NCBI RefSeq assembly: GCF_039540975.1
Contig: NZ_BAABFL010000074.1
Span: forward strand, 1-64,000
DNA: 64,000 nucleotides
From: Kistimonas scapharcae
GTDB lineage: Bacteria; Pseudomonadota; Gammaproteobacteria; Pseudomonadales; Endozoicomonadaceae
Direction of reading: 5' to 3'
Shown: positions 34,401-42,956 of the stretch, piece after piece
Position numbering within the stretch: the first letter of the stretch is position 1
Layout: each line of letters opens with the position of its first letter
The notes under the pieces: generated by a model
What the model was told of the DNA's origin: nothing
The model's input: only the letters and a program-made list of their open reading frames with translations
The model's database searches: none
Position numbers and translations under genes: made by a program

Positions 34401-35866
34401 CCCATGGAGCCAACAGCTTCCTGGCCATTCTCCGCCAAGGGACGAATGATCTGATTACGCTCCTCAAAGGTGACCTGGAATATTTTCTGGTGCTCATTCA
34501 GCACCGCCTTGTCAAAATGCTCCACGCGGTGTTCATTCTCAATGAACGTTGACTGGATTCGATAAGCCTTTTTCTTCAGCCATTGCTTATAGGGCTGACG
34601 CGACTTGAGGTGGTTATCAATATCATGTGCTTCAAGAATCTCACCGGTTTGGGTATCAATCGCCAACACTTCACCGGGGCCCACACGCCCTTTGGCAATG
34701 ACATCCTCGGGTTCGTAATCATAAACCCCGATCTCGGAGGCTACCGTTAAATAACCGTTTCTGGTCTTAACCCAGCGTGATGGGCGCAAACCATTCCGAT
34801 CCAGCGCACAGACCGCATAGCGCCCATCGCTGATGACCAAACCAGCAGGACCGTCCCAAGGTTCCATATGCATGGAGTTATATTCGTAGAACGCCCGAAG
34901 CTGGGGATCCATTGTGTCGACATTCTGCCAGGCCGGCGGCACCAGCATGCGAATGGCTCGATAAAGATCAACGCCGCCGGTGACCAGAATTTCCAGCATA
35001 TTATCCAGGCTGGAGGAATCGGAACCGGTCCGGTTCACCAGCGGCCGGACAGATTCGAGATCTGGCAACAATTCCGACTTGAACTTGCTGGCCCGGGCTT
35101 CAGCCCAGTTTCGGTTACCCATGATAGTGTTGATTTCACCGTTATGGGCCAGCATGCGGAACGGCTGCGCCAGCGGCCAGCGGGGCATGGTGTTGGTAGA
35201 GAATCGCTGATGGAAAACACAGATCGCCGTTTCAAAGCGTGAGTCGCCCAGATCCGGATAGAACTGTGGCAGATCTACCGGCATCATAAGGCCTTTGTAG
35301 GTCACAACCTGACTGGATAGTGAGCAGATATAGAATTCTTCATCGTCTGCCAGTGCGATTTCTATCCGGCGTCGTGCCATGAACAGCGATGCCGTCAGCT
35401 GAACCTCATCCTGTTCGTTATCTGGGGCAATAAACACCTGCTCGATGCGAGGCAGCTGCTCAAGGGCGATCGGCCCCAGACACTCACTGTTGACCGGCAC
35501 ATCACGCCAACCCAGCACCCGGATATTTTCAGCGACCAGTTCCTCTTCAACTCGCTGACGCGTTGCCTGTGCAACCTGCTCATCACGGTTCATGAACACC
35601 ATGCCGATCGCATACAGCGACGGCAGGGTGAGTCCCAGCTGTTCATTCACAATGGTTCGGAAGAAGTGATCCGGTATCTGGATCAACAGACCACAGCCAT
35701 CCCCGGTTTTACCGTCGGCAGCGATACCGCCACGGTGGGTCATACAGGTCAGCGCCTGGATGGCTGTCTGGAGAAGATGATGGCTTTTTATGCCTTCGGT
35801 GTGGGCAATGAGCCCGAAACCACAGTTATCCCTGAACTGCTCGGGATGATACAGACCTGCATTCAT
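31409..35866 (-). CDS. gltB: Glutamate synthase large subunit
   Basis: 1485 residues from the ATG at 35866, giving MNAGLYHPEQFRDN before the catalytic CGFGLIAH; Cys15 becomes the N-terminal nucleophile after removal of the 14-residue propeptide. A TTG seven codons upstream is less likely. It converts glutamine and 2-oxoglutarate to two glutamates. Visible are the class II amidotransferase domain (CMTHRGGIAADGKTGDGCGLL), the central and FMN domains (GGRSNSGEGGEDPARFGTN, SGYDGGTAASPLTSI), the 3Fe-4S cysteines (CKYLRICHLNNCATG) and the C-terminal beta-helix (GGLVTVLGKTGHNFGAGMTGGFAYV). Confidence 0.97.
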   Translation of the reverse strand: MNAGLYHPEQFRDNCGFGLIAHTEGIKSHHLLQTAIQALTCMTHRGGIAADGKTGDGCGLLIQIPDHFFRTIVNEQLGLTLPSLYAIGMVFMNRDEQVAQATRQRVEEELVAENIRVLGWRDVPVNSECLGPIALEQLPRIEQVFIAPDNEQDEVQLTASLFMARRRIEIALADDEEFYICSLSSQVVTYKGLMMPVDLPQFYPDLGDSRFETAICVFHQRFSTNTMPRWPLAQPFRMLAHNGEINTIMGNRNWAEARASKFKSELLPDLESVRPLVNRTGSDSSSLDNMLEILVTGGVDLYRAIRMLVPPAWQNVDTMDPQLRAFYEYNSMHMEPWDGPAGLVISDGRYAVCALDRNGLRPSRWVKTRNGYLTVASEIGVYDYEPEDVIAKGRVGPGEVLAIDTQTGEILEAHDIDNHLKSRQPYKQWLKKKAYRIQSTFIENEHRVEHFDKAVLNEHQKIFQVTFEERNQIIRPLAENGQEAVGSMGDDTPMAVLSQRVRPVYDYFRQQFAQVTNPPIDPLREAIVMSLETCLGAEKNMFQETPEHAERVILKSPVLSTTKFLNLTNAHHEVGNLEVARIELNYDPATGLEDAIVAVCDAAEQAVRDGKVLLQLTDRSIEKGRLPINPAMATGAVHHRLIQVGLRSDANIIVETGTARDSHHFAVLIGFGATAVYPYLAYEIIHDLIQTGELIADPIDAYKSYRKGIGKGLLKIMSKMGISTIASYRGAQLFEAVGLSKPVVDLCFCGVTSRISGAGFVNFQEEQQLLADDAWKARKPIQQGGLLKYVHGGEYHTFNPDVVQTIQAAVKTGDRAKYRDYAGMINQRPVAVIRDLFALESDRKPIPLDDVEPVEAILRRFDSAAMSLGALSPEAHEALAEAMNRLGGRSNSGEGGEDPARFGTNRVSKIKQIASGRFGVTPHYLVNAEVLQIKVAQGAKPGEGGQLPGGKVNSLIARLRYSVPGVTLISPPPHHDIYSIEDLAQLIFDLKQVNPEALVSVKLVSEPGVGTVAAGVAKAYADLITISGYDGGTAASPLTSIRYAGSPWELGLSEAQQALRSNDLRGKVRLQTDGGLKTGLDVIKAAMLGAESYGFGTTPMVAMGCKYLRICHLNNCATGVATQNQNLRDEHFIGTVEMVMNFFTFVAEEVREWLAILGYRSLEEVIGRTDLLKVKEGQTSKQSQLDLSPILGNSYVAADKPNTCLQARNPPFDQGELAERMVSDMLPAIEAASGGEFSYTVGNCDRSIGARLSGEIARRHGNLGMSDSPLTVRLKGSAGQSFGVWNAGGLNLRLEGDANDYVGKGMAGGKLVICPPQGSAFPSNESTIIGNTCLYGATGGKLFASGRAGERLAVRNSGAHVVVEGTGDHCCEYMTGGLVTVLGKTGHNFGAGMTGGFAYVLDMDRQFVDRYNHELVDIHRIDAESMEDHQTHLHGIIAEFVAETGSEWGCTLLEDFEDYVGRFWLVKPKAASMNSLLATVRGRPE

Positions 35867-36101
35867 AGGCACACTCTCATCAGCCAATTCTGGTAATCAT
35901 TATTCGGCAATCTGCGTTCCTGTCAGGTGTTGGTACCGGCGATTCCCCTGCCGGTTTGCCCTGTTATGGTCCGCAAAAACTTCGCCCGATAGCATTCTGA
36001 GCCGTCAATGGCTGCCTGGCGATGGCATGAGCAGGCCTCAATTGCATGCCGTGGCTGCTCCCCTCAAAGCGTCTACCATGCCAGTGATCGCGAAGTCTGC
36101 T

Positions 36102-36152
36102 GCCCCGATCCGATTTTTTTATAGGTCCATCGGAGACAATCATTGTCGGGGC
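36102..36152. other. Nested dyad upstream of gltB
   Basis: GCCCCGA (36102-36108) pairs with TCGGGGC (36146-36152). Inside are a CCGAT/ATCGG pair and the palindrome GACAATCATTGTC. It is in the 447-bp gene-free gap between gltB and aroB (35867-36313), about 236 bp upstream of gltB. A structured leader or an operator for nitrogen control of gltBD is possible. No clear promoter or real gene was found in this gap. Confidence 0.35.
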
Positions 36153-36267
36153 AAACGGCCGCCATTTTACACATCAAGACGGAAGACCACAAACCAACCC
36201 TGCTTTCAATACGGGAAAAGTCGTACCAGAATCAATTTGTTAGAAGGAGGTGAGACCCAAAGAAAGG

Positions 36268-36297
36268 GGCAAGGCTGAATCAATCTACAACCTTGCC
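36268..36297 (-). terminator. Terminator of the pilM-aroB operon
   Basis: On the minus strand, 16 bp after the aroB stop, GGCAAGG (36297-36291) pairs with CCTTGCC (36274-36268) over a 16-nt loop and runs into CCTTTCTTT. It has a moderate stem with a pyrimidine-rich tail. Confidence 0.5.
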
Positions 36298-36313
36298 GGA
36301 GGAAGATGATTAT

Positions 36314-37393
36314 TTAATCGACAAATTCTGCCAGTGTTGCATCGAGATAGTCCGTTGAGAAATCAGACGTAACCACTGCATCACCCACAGCATGCAACAA
36401 CACCAGTCGCAACGTGCCATCCAACACCTTTTTGTCGACCCGCATGAGGGACAGGAAATCATTCGCAGACATATCCGATGGCGGTCGCACCGGCAAACGG
36501 GCAGATTCCAGCAACACGGCAAGACGCTGAGTCTCATTACGATCAATCCAGCCCTGTCTGGCAGAAAGATCCGCCGCCATAATCATACCGGTCGCCACAG
36601 CTTCACCATGCAACCATTTGCCGTAGCCCTGATGCGTTTCAATGGCATGACCGAAAGTATGCCCAAGATTAAGAATAGCGCGACGCCCTGACTCTTTCTC
36701 ATCCTCTGAAACCACCCTGGCCTTGTTCTCACAGGAGCGGATGACGGCTTCGGTCAACAGCTCCGGTTGGCGTGCCAGCAGGCCCGCCATGTTATCCTGA
36801 AGCCATTGATAGAACTCGCCATCACAAATCAGACCGTACTTAATCACCTCAGCCAAACCGGCAGATAGCTCATTATCCGGCAAGGTGCTCAGCGTAGAGA
36901 TATCCGCAATCACACAGTTGGGCTGATGGAATGCGCCAATCATGTTCTTACCCAGCGGATGATTCACACCGGTCTTTCCACCGACAGAAGAATCAACCTG
37001 AGACAACAACGTTGTTGGCACCTGAATAAAATCGACTCCCCGCTGGTAGCAGGCAGCGGCAAATCCAGTCATATCACCAACCACGCCACCACCCAATGCA
37101 ACCAGTGTGGTGGTTCTTGTGTGGCGCGCTTCCAGAAGATGATCAAAGATGCGATTGACAGTATCCAGCGTTTTCCACTGCTCTCCATCCGGCAGAACCA
37201 CATCAATCACATTGAAACCAGAAAGCGCCTGCTGAACCTGTGATAAATACAGAGGCGCCACCGTTTCATTGGTAACGATGACAACATCGCCCCCCCGGAT
37301 ATGAGGCGTATAGAATTCAGAGCGGGAAATCAGGTCAGAACCGGTATAGATCGGGTAGGATCGATCCCCCAGGTCAACAGTCAGCGTTTTCAT
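36314..37393 (-). CDS. aroB: 3-dehydroquinate synthase
   Basis: 359 residues (E. coli 362). It makes 3-dehydroquinate from DAHP with NAD and a divalent metal. Motifs are the N-terminal MKTLTVDLGDRSYPIYTGSDL, VVLPDGEQWKTLDTVNRIFDHLLE, the NAD-binding ALGGGVVGDMTGFAAACYQRGVDFIQVPTTLLSQVDSSVGGKTGVNHPLGKN start, and the metal-ligand segment ILNLGHTFGHAIE with KWLHGEAVATGM. It is 15 bp downstream of aroK and is the last gene of the operon. Confidence 0.97.
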   Translation of the reverse strand: MKTLTVDLGDRSYPIYTGSDLISRSEFYTPHIRGGDVVIVTNETVAPLYLSQVQQALSGFNVIDVVLPDGEQWKTLDTVNRIFDHLLEARHTRTTTLVALGGGVVGDMTGFAAACYQRGVDFIQVPTTLLSQVDSSVGGKTGVNHPLGKNMIGAFHQPNCVIADISTLSTLPDNELSAGLAEVIKYGLICDGEFYQWLQDNMAGLLARQPELLTEAVIRSCENKARVVSEDEKESGRRAILNLGHTFGHAIETHQGYGKWLHGEAVATGMIMAADLSARQGWIDRNETQRLAVLLESARLPVRPPSDMSANDFLSLMRVDKKVLDGTLRLVLLHAVGDAVVTSDFSTDYLDATLAEFVD

Positions 37394-37408
37394 CTACAAC
37401 CTCGATAA

Positions 37409-37930
37409 TCACTGATTCAGGGCATCGACAATTTTGTTCACCACCTGACGGGGATTACCGCGACTGGTCGAAACCACCACATCGGCCAGCTCACGATAAA
37501 CCGGCTCACGCTCGGCATAAAGGTCTCGGATCACTTCGTCTCGGTTTGGTTTCTGCAGTAACGGCCGACTCTTGTCCTTTTCCATACGCCGGACCAGTGT
37601 ATCAACAGCAGCATCCAGAAAAACCACAAAACCAGTGGCACTGATAATCTTCCGGTTCTCAGCATACATCACCGTCCCGCCGCCCGTGGCAATAATCTGC
37701 GCGGGTTGCTGACTGAGATCCCTCAGTACCTCAGCTTCACGTTTCCTGAATCCTTCTTCACCTTCCACATCAAAAATCCAGGCAATCTCAGCACCACAAC
37801 GGGCTTCAATCTCCTGATCCGTATCAGTAAAGGAGAGCCCGAGATCGTTGGCAAGCAGGCGACCGATGGTGCTCTTTCCCGCACCCATCGGCCCCACCAG
37901 ATAGATAATCCGTGACTGCATATAACCCAT
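37409..37930 (-). CDS. aroK: Shikimate kinase
   Basis: 173 residues. It phosphorylates shikimate at O3 with ATP. The P-loop is GPMGAGKST, followed by FTDTDQEIEARCGAEIAWIFDVEGEEGFRKRE, ATGGGTVMYAENR (shikimate binding) and the lid RPLLQKPNRDEVIRDLYAEREPVYRELA. Its ATG shares one base with the pilQ stop (TGATG), so translation is coupled to the pilus operon. This pilMNOPQ-aroKB linkage is standard in gammaproteobacteria. Confidence 0.97.
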   Translation of the reverse strand: MGYMQSRIIYLVGPMGAGKSTIGRLLANDLGLSFTDTDQEIEARCGAEIAWIFDVEGEEGFRKREAEVLRDLSQQPAQIIATGGGTVMYAENRKIISATGFVVFLDAAVDTLVRRMEKDKSRPLLQKPNRDEVIRDLYAEREPVYRELADVVVSTSRGNPRQVVNKIVDALNQ

Positions 37931-39942
37931 CAGCGTAACGCTAGTGTGTCAGAAATAATCTTAGGGGTAATAAAAATCAAGACTTCTTTTTTGATATTAG
38001 AGTTTGTTGTACGGCTAAACAGAGCCCCGACACCCGGCAAATCCCCCAACAGTGGAACCTTTGATTTACCCTGTGTCTGTATATTATTAAAAATACCGCC
38101 AATAACCAATGTCTCACCATCATTGACCAGTACTTTCGTCTGCACTTCGTTCTTATCAATTGAGGGCACAGAGCTGGAGCTCCCCCCTGTACTCTTTACA
38201 GAGTCATTTGTCACTTTGATATCCATGATAACCCGACCATCGGGTGTTATCTGAGGCGTCACCTCCAAAGACAGAACCGCCTCTTTGAACGAAGTACTGG
38301 TAGCACCACTGGATGACGCTTCCTGATAAGGAATCTCTGTACCGTTTTTGATCGTCGCCTTTTGCTTGTCTGACGTGACAATCTTGGGCTGAGAGATCAC
38401 CTCACCACCACCGTCAGCCTCCAATGCTGAAAGCTCAAGACTCAATGTCGTATTATCGGTGACAAAACCCCACGTAAAGCCACTGGAACCGGCCGTACTC
38501 AGGTCAACGAACATATTGTCGATTTTGTTTTTGTCTCCATCCTGCCCCTTGCTACCACTCCACTTGACACCAATATTTTTCTCAAAACTGGTATCAGCAG
38601 TGACGATTCGAGCCTCGATCTGAACCTGTTTTACCGGTACATCAATCTTTTCAACCAGATCCATAATAGCATCCAGCTTTTCCCGGGTTTCCTGAATCAA
38701 AAGACTGTTGGTGCGCTCGACGACCTGAACACTCCCCCGATCTGACAGCGTACGATTACCTTCACCACCCAATAGCACGGAGGCAACCTCATCGGCGCTG
38801 GCATAATTGATTTGTAAAATCTGGCTAACCAGGGGGGCCAACTCATTGATCTGCTGCTTGGATTCCAGCTCCTGACGCTCTCTGGCAGCCAACTCTTCAG
38901 CGGGAGCCACGGTCAACACATTGCTTTCCAAACGCTTATCAAGTCCCTTGGACTTCAAAACAATATCCAGCGCTTGGTCCCAAGGCACATTCTTGAGGCG
39001 CAAGGTGACATTCCCACCGACGGTATCGCTGGCAACCAAGTTCAAATCTTTGAAGTCAGCAATGAGCTGCAACACCGAACGAACCTCAATATCCTGGAAA
39101 TTCAATGAAAGTTTTTCACCTTCATAAGCAAAACGCTCTTTCTTAAGCTCCTCTGACTCTTCTTTCGTTAGAGGCTTAACACTCACCGTCAGCTTGTTTT
39201 CTGCCTGCCAGGCGAGGTAGTCATACTCACCTTCCGGCTCAATCACAACAAGCGCATTGCCATCACGAACCCTGGCATCAATGAATTTGACCGGTGTTGC
39301 AAAATCCACCACATCAAGACGATTATTCAACCCTTCCGGCAGACTGACACCCGGGAAAGAGAGTTCAAGTCGCCCTCCGGTCTCATCCAGATCCATGGTT
39401 GCATCCGAAGACGCCAGAGTAATCACAATATTACCCTCGCCGGCCTCACCCCGATGAAAGTTGATATCAGAGATTTCCTTGACGCCATAGCGGCCTCTAG
39501 CGCCCTCCATACCGGATTCCGGTTCGGGGAAGCTTTCTGCCGTTCCCTCACGACCATCTCCAATCATGATATAGAGGTTTTTACCCTCAGTTCGTGTGCT
39601 ATAGCCGGCAGGATTATTAAGACTAACGATCAGGCGGGTACGCTCATTTGTTTCCAATACCGCTACATTTCGGGCATTGGCAAATCCAATTTCATTATAC
39701 TTGGGTACATTGCTCAGTGTGCCAAGCAGGTCAATGGCAATCCGAGCGGGTTGCTCAATGGTATATCCCTTGATTTGAGGAGGACGACCATCGAACTCCA
39801 ACTTGAGTTCAACCTTGTCCCCCGGCAGGGATGCGGCATCTATACTCTCAAGGATGGCGGCAACGGCCGATGTCATCCCGCCAAACCCTAGAATCAGAAA
39901 AAGAGCCGCCGCCCTTGCAGCTGAACCCAGTATTATTTTCAT
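37930..39942 (-). CDS. pilQ: Type IV pilus secretin PilQ
   Basis: About 670 residues from the ATG at 39942, which has GTAGGG just upstream and gives a clean signal peptide (KIILGSAARAAALFLILGF…SAVAA); a second ATG eight codons upstream is possible. PilQ is the outer-membrane pore for the pilus. It has two AMIN-type domains near the N-terminus (VELKLEFDGRPPQIKGYTIEQPARIAIDLLG), a secretin/STN domain (LNFQDIEVRSVLQLIADFKDLNLVASDTVGG), an N1 domain (SLLIQETREKLDAIMDLVEKIDVPVKQVQIEARIV) and the secretin core (VQTKVLVNDGETLVIGGIF, KVPLLGDLPGVGALF). Confidence 0.96.
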   Translation of the reverse strand: MKIILGSAARAAALFLILGFGGMTSAVAAILESIDAASLPGDKVELKLEFDGRPPQIKGYTIEQPARIAIDLLGTLSNVPKYNEIGFANARNVAVLETNERTRLIVSLNNPAGYSTRTEGKNLYIMIGDGREGTAESFPEPESGMEGARGRYGVKEISDINFHRGEAGEGNIVITLASSDATMDLDETGGRLELSFPGVSLPEGLNNRLDVVDFATPVKFIDARVRDGNALVVIEPEGEYDYLAWQAENKLTVSVKPLTKEESEELKKERFAYEGEKLSLNFQDIEVRSVLQLIADFKDLNLVASDTVGGNVTLRLKNVPWDQALDIVLKSKGLDKRLESNVLTVAPAEELAARERQELESKQQINELAPLVSQILQINYASADEVASVLLGGEGNRTLSDRGSVQVVERTNSLLIQETREKLDAIMDLVEKIDVPVKQVQIEARIVTADTSFEKNIGVKWSGSKGQDGDKNKIDNMFVDLSTAGSSGFTWGFVTDNTTLSLELSALEADGGGEVISQPKIVTSDKQKATIKNGTEIPYQEASSSGATSTSFKEAVLSLEVTPQITPDGRVIMDIKVTNDSVKSTGGSSSSVPSIDKNEVQTKVLVNDGETLVIGGIFNNIQTQGKSKVPLLGDLPGVGALFSRTTNSNIKKEVLIFITPKIISDTLALR

Positions 39943-40013
39943 CAGCCCTACCCACACACTTGTCATTTTCGTAATTCTGTTTTTGTTATCGGCATGTCTT
40001 GAGCAGGCCGTAG

Positions 40014-40544
40014 TTATTGCTCAGTCAAGGTCAGTGTTCTCGGCCTTTCCACCCAGCTTTCCGGGCCACTTGGTATAATTTCAAGAAGCTGAATACCCGC
40101 CTCAGTGATAGCAATAATACGCCCATGATTCCGGCCAATATAGTCACCCACCCGAATCCGGTAAACACTGCCCTCCGTGCGAACAAGTCCCCAGATTCCC
40201 TCACTATTGCTGAGAGTCCCAACCATAGAGAAACTGTCAACCGGAAAATTTTCCAGAAATTGCTTCACGCGGTTTGAATCAGGCTTGATATCACTGTTCA
40301 CCCGCTGCTTGATTGTCTGAATCTTGATGGGTGGCTCAAAAGGGCTTCGCATGCCACCAGCACTGTAAGTGAAACTTTCATAAGGGGTAAACGTTGGCAA
40401 TGGTTTGATCTGCCCCTTGGGCTTTGCCCTGACCTCGTCCATAAATCGTGATAAATCATCATGATTCGCGCCACCGGAACAACCACTGAGTAGCAAAACC
40501 GCTCCCAAAATAGCTGCAATACCCGTCACTGTATGCTTCATCAC
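40014..40544 (-). CDS. pilP: Type IV pilus lipoprotein PilP
   Basis: 176 residues. The lipoprotein signal ends LLLSGC (Cys22). A proline-rich stretch (KPLPTFTPYESFTYSAGGMRSPFEPP) leads to the beta-domain VDSFSMVGTLSNSEGIWGLVRTEGSVYRIRVGDYIGRNHGRIIAI, the PilP core that bridges the inner-membrane PilN-PilO pair to the secretin. It overlaps pilO by 4 bp and lies 71 bp upstream of pilQ. Confidence 0.95.
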   Translation of the reverse strand: MMKHTVTGIAAILGAVLLLSGCSGGANHDDLSRFMDEVRAKPKGQIKPLPTFTPYESFTYSAGGMRSPFEPPIKIQTIKQRVNSDIKPDSNRVKQFLENFPVDSFSMVGTLSNSEGIWGLVRTEGSVYRIRVGDYIGRNHGRIIAITEAGIQLLEIIPSGPESWVERPRTLTLTEQ

Positions 40545-41155
40545 TGTGCCCCCTTATCGTTATAACGATAGGTTTTGGCCAGAATCTGCATCGTGAGTAC
40601 TCCCCCAGAACTACCTGGGGTCAGCTTGAAGTCATGTAAAGTAACGATTCTGGGGAGGTTAGCCACACCACTGACGAAGCTGCCAATATCATGGTACCCC
40701 CCTTTCACACTGATACTGATCGGTAACTCAATATAGAACGCATTCACCACCTCAGGCTGGAGATTGATAAAGTTAAACTCCAATCCTGACCCAACACCCA
40801 GATAAGTAATGTCTTCCAACAAGCCAGGTACCTCAGTATCACTGGGTAACTGCCTGAGCAAAGCACCAAACGATGTCTCCATCTCCACCATCTGCTGCTT
40901 ATAGGATTCCACATTGGCTGCCTGAAACGCTTTGGTCTGGAACTCCTCGCGCAACTGACGCTCCTTCCGTACCACCTGATCCAAGGTACTCTGCATATCG
41001 CTCAGATAGAGGGGATAACCAATACCTATCACGGCAACAAAAACCAACACACAAGCAATAATCTTGACAACCGGTGGCCATGAACCGACGTTCTCAAAGT
41101 CCAGGTCATTGATATCAAATTCGTTGAGTTTCTGTAATGAATCACCAAGGCTCAT
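40541..41155 (-). CDS. pilO: Type IV pilus alignment protein PilO
   Basis: 204 residues. It has a short cytoplasmic N-terminus with the SLQKLNEFDINDLDFENVGSWP segment, one membrane helix (VKIIACVLVFVAVIGIGYPLYL), a periplasmic coiled coil and a ferredoxin-like core (VNAFYIELPISISVKGGYHDIGSFVSGVANLPRIVTLHDF). It dimerises with PilN in the inner-membrane alignment complex. It overlaps both neighbours by 4 bp (ATGA). Confidence 0.95.
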   Translation of the reverse strand: MSLGDSLQKLNEFDINDLDFENVGSWPPVVKIIACVLVFVAVIGIGYPLYLSDMQSTLDQVVRKERQLREEFQTKAFQAANVESYKQQMVEMETSFGALLRQLPSDTEVPGLLEDITYLGVGSGLEFNFINLQPEVVNAFYIELPISISVKGGYHDIGSFVSGVANLPRIVTLHDFKLTPGSSGGVLTMQILAKTYRYNDKGAQ

Positions 41156-41706
41156 GACTCATCCTCCCGCTTGGGGGTCACCTGTAATACGGTGAGATCA
41201 AAACTACTACCACGTCCATCCCCCAAGGCCTTAACCGCCGTCAGATTCGGACCGTCAAACCATTCAGACTCGTCAAACTGTCGCATCAGGGCTGAAATAC
41301 GGTTATTAGATTCCGCTATTCCCTTTATTGTGATGTTGTTGCCCCGCATATCCAGAAACGTGAAATACACGCCATCCGGCGCCACACGAACCAGCTCATC
41401 AAACACTCGAACAATAACAGGTCGATTACCTTGTAAGCTCTGAATAACCCCCATCCGCTCCAGCAACTCTTCACGGCGTTTCTTGAGGTTTTTTATTTCC
41501 GCAATGCGCGAATTCAGCCCGTTGATTTCCTTCTGAACAAATTGATTTCTTGAACGCTGAGTATCAACCTGACCATCAATATAAGTCCCCATAAAGAACA
41601 CGAGGACGAGCGACGCAACAGCGGATGCCCCCAGCATGATGAGAAAACGCTGTTTCCGTTCCTGGCGAAGCTCCTCTCGCCAGGGCAACAGGTTAATCTT
41701 TGCCAT
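41152..41706 (-). CDS. pilN: Type IV pilus assembly protein PilN
   Basis: 184 residues from the ATG at 41706, which overlaps the pilM stop by one base and gives the conserved MAKINLLPWREELRQERKQRF; the N-terminal INLLPWR motif is what PilM binds. One membrane helix (LIMLGASAVASLVLVFFMGTYI) is followed by a coiled coil and a periplasmic ferredoxin-like domain with VYFTFLDMRGNNITIKGIAESNNRISALMRQ. Confidence 0.95.
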   Translation of the reverse strand: MAKINLLPWREELRQERKQRFLIMLGASAVASLVLVFFMGTYIDGQVDTQRSRNQFVQKEINGLNSRIAEIKNLKKRREELLERMGVIQSLQGNRPVIVRVFDELVRVAPDGVYFTFLDMRGNNITIKGIAESNNRISALMRQFDESEWFDGPNLTAVKALGDGRGSSFDLTVLQVTPKREDES

Positions 41707-42770
41707 CAGTCGAAGCTCCTCATGGCCAACCCGCATGCGATCATCATCGCCGGGGCATCATTGGTCAGCGCACTGGCATTCACACGACTGGCAACAGCCA
41801 TATCGGCAAACGGGTTAGCCACGACACAAGGCGTACCAATCTTTTCTTCAATCAACTGAGCCAGCCCCGTCGTAGAAGCCGTACCGCCGGCAAGCACGAT
41901 ACAGTCAACGTCGTTATAGTGGCTGGCTGAATAAAAAAACTGAAGACTGCGTGAAACCTGTTGCACCACCGCGTCCTTGAAAGGTTCCAGCACCTCTGGA
42001 CCATAATCATCGGGCAAATCGTTCGTTTTCTTGGCCAAACCGGCCTCTTCAGCGCTCAACCCATAACGACGCTGAATCTCTTCAGTCAGCTGCCGACCAC
42101 CAAACATCTGTTCGCGGGTATAAATTGTTTTGCCGTCCTGCAACACACTCAGTGTCGCCATAGTCGCGCCAATATCCATTACCGCAACGGTGGGATCAGC
42201 CGCATCGACATTGAGCTGGGGCAAAACCATTTCAAAAGCTCGTTCCATAGCATAGGCTTCAATATCAACGACTTTGGCCGCTAGGCTCGCCAGATCGAGC
42301 ACCGCCTCACGCATCTCAACATTTTCCCGACGGCAGGCGGCAATCAGAACTTCAGCGGTTCCCGGATTATTCTCGTGCGTCCCCTGTACTTCAAAATCAA
42401 TTGCGACTTCATCAAGCGGGTAAGGAATATACTGATCCGCCTCAACCATGATCTGACTTTCCATGTCATCATCATTCAGGCTGGCGTCCATATCGATAGT
42501 TTTGGTGATAACAGCCGCACCGGAAACGGCGACCGCCGCATTTTTGAGCGAGGTTCGGGATTTGGACACGAGTTTCTTGATCGCCTCACCGACAGCGTCA
42601 AGATCGTTAATGTTTTTGTCGACAACCGCATTCGGCGCTAGAGGCTCCACAGCGTAGGCCTCAACCTTGTACTGTTTGCTGCCCCGGCTCAGCTCCAGTA
42701 ACTTCACGGATGTGGAACTGATATCAATCCCCAGCAGGGAGTTCGATTTCTTATTCAGCAGCCCCAGCAC
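41706..42770 (-). CDS. pilM: Type IV pilus actin-like ATPase PilM
   Basis: 354 residues, first gene of the pilMNOPQ-aroKB operon. It has an actin-like cytoplasmic fold: LLGIDISSTSVKLLELSR (phosphate 1), YIPYPLDEVAIDFEV, VMDIGATMATLSVLQDGKTIYTREQMFGGRQLTEEIQRRYG (phosphate 2) and CIVLAGGTASTTGLAQLIEEKIGTPCVVANPF (adenosine site). It binds the PilN N-terminus and connects the motor platform to the alignment complex. It is divergent from ponA; the 186-bp gap between carries promoters for both. Confidence 0.96.
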   Translation of the reverse strand: MLGLLNKKSNSLLGIDISSTSVKLLELSRGSKQYKVEAYAVEPLAPNAVVDKNINDLDAVGEAIKKLVSKSRTSLKNAAVAVSGAAVITKTIDMDASLNDDDMESQIMVEADQYIPYPLDEVAIDFEVQGTHENNPGTAEVLIAACRRENVEMREAVLDLASLAAKVVDIEAYAMERAFEMVLPQLNVDAADPTVAVMDIGATMATLSVLQDGKTIYTREQMFGGRQLTEEIQRRYGLSAEEAGLAKKTNDLPDDYGPEVLEPFKDAVVQQVSRSLQFFYSASHYNDVDCIVLAGGTASTTGLAQLIEEKIGTPCVVANPFADMAVASRVNASALTNDAPAMMIACGLAMRSFD

Positions 42771-42860
42771 TGTTTTTATCCCGTAAGTGTTAGTATATCT
42801 TTTTATATCATTATCTTATGTTACCTTTTTCATTAAATAACAGACAGCACATGAGCGCAA

Positions 42861-42891
42861 TTGTGCTATCGGGGCGTCACGGGCTTATAAT
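42861..42891 (+). promoter_or_regulatory. Candidate ponA promoter
   Basis: TATAAT (42886-42891) lies 65 bp before the ponA ATG. TTGTGC (42861-42866) is 19 bp upstream of it, a longer than ideal spacer. Confidence 0.4.
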
Positions 42892-42956
42892 GGCCACTCT
42901 TTCACGCTAAATGACGCTCAACAGAAGCGTAACTCTTTAATTTAACTGAAGAAATT

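Noticed and set aside
36027..36278. 83-codon plus-strand frame upstream of gltB
   Set aside because: It is low in protein-like character, lies in a region of dyads, and has no Shine-Dalgarno or recognisable domain.
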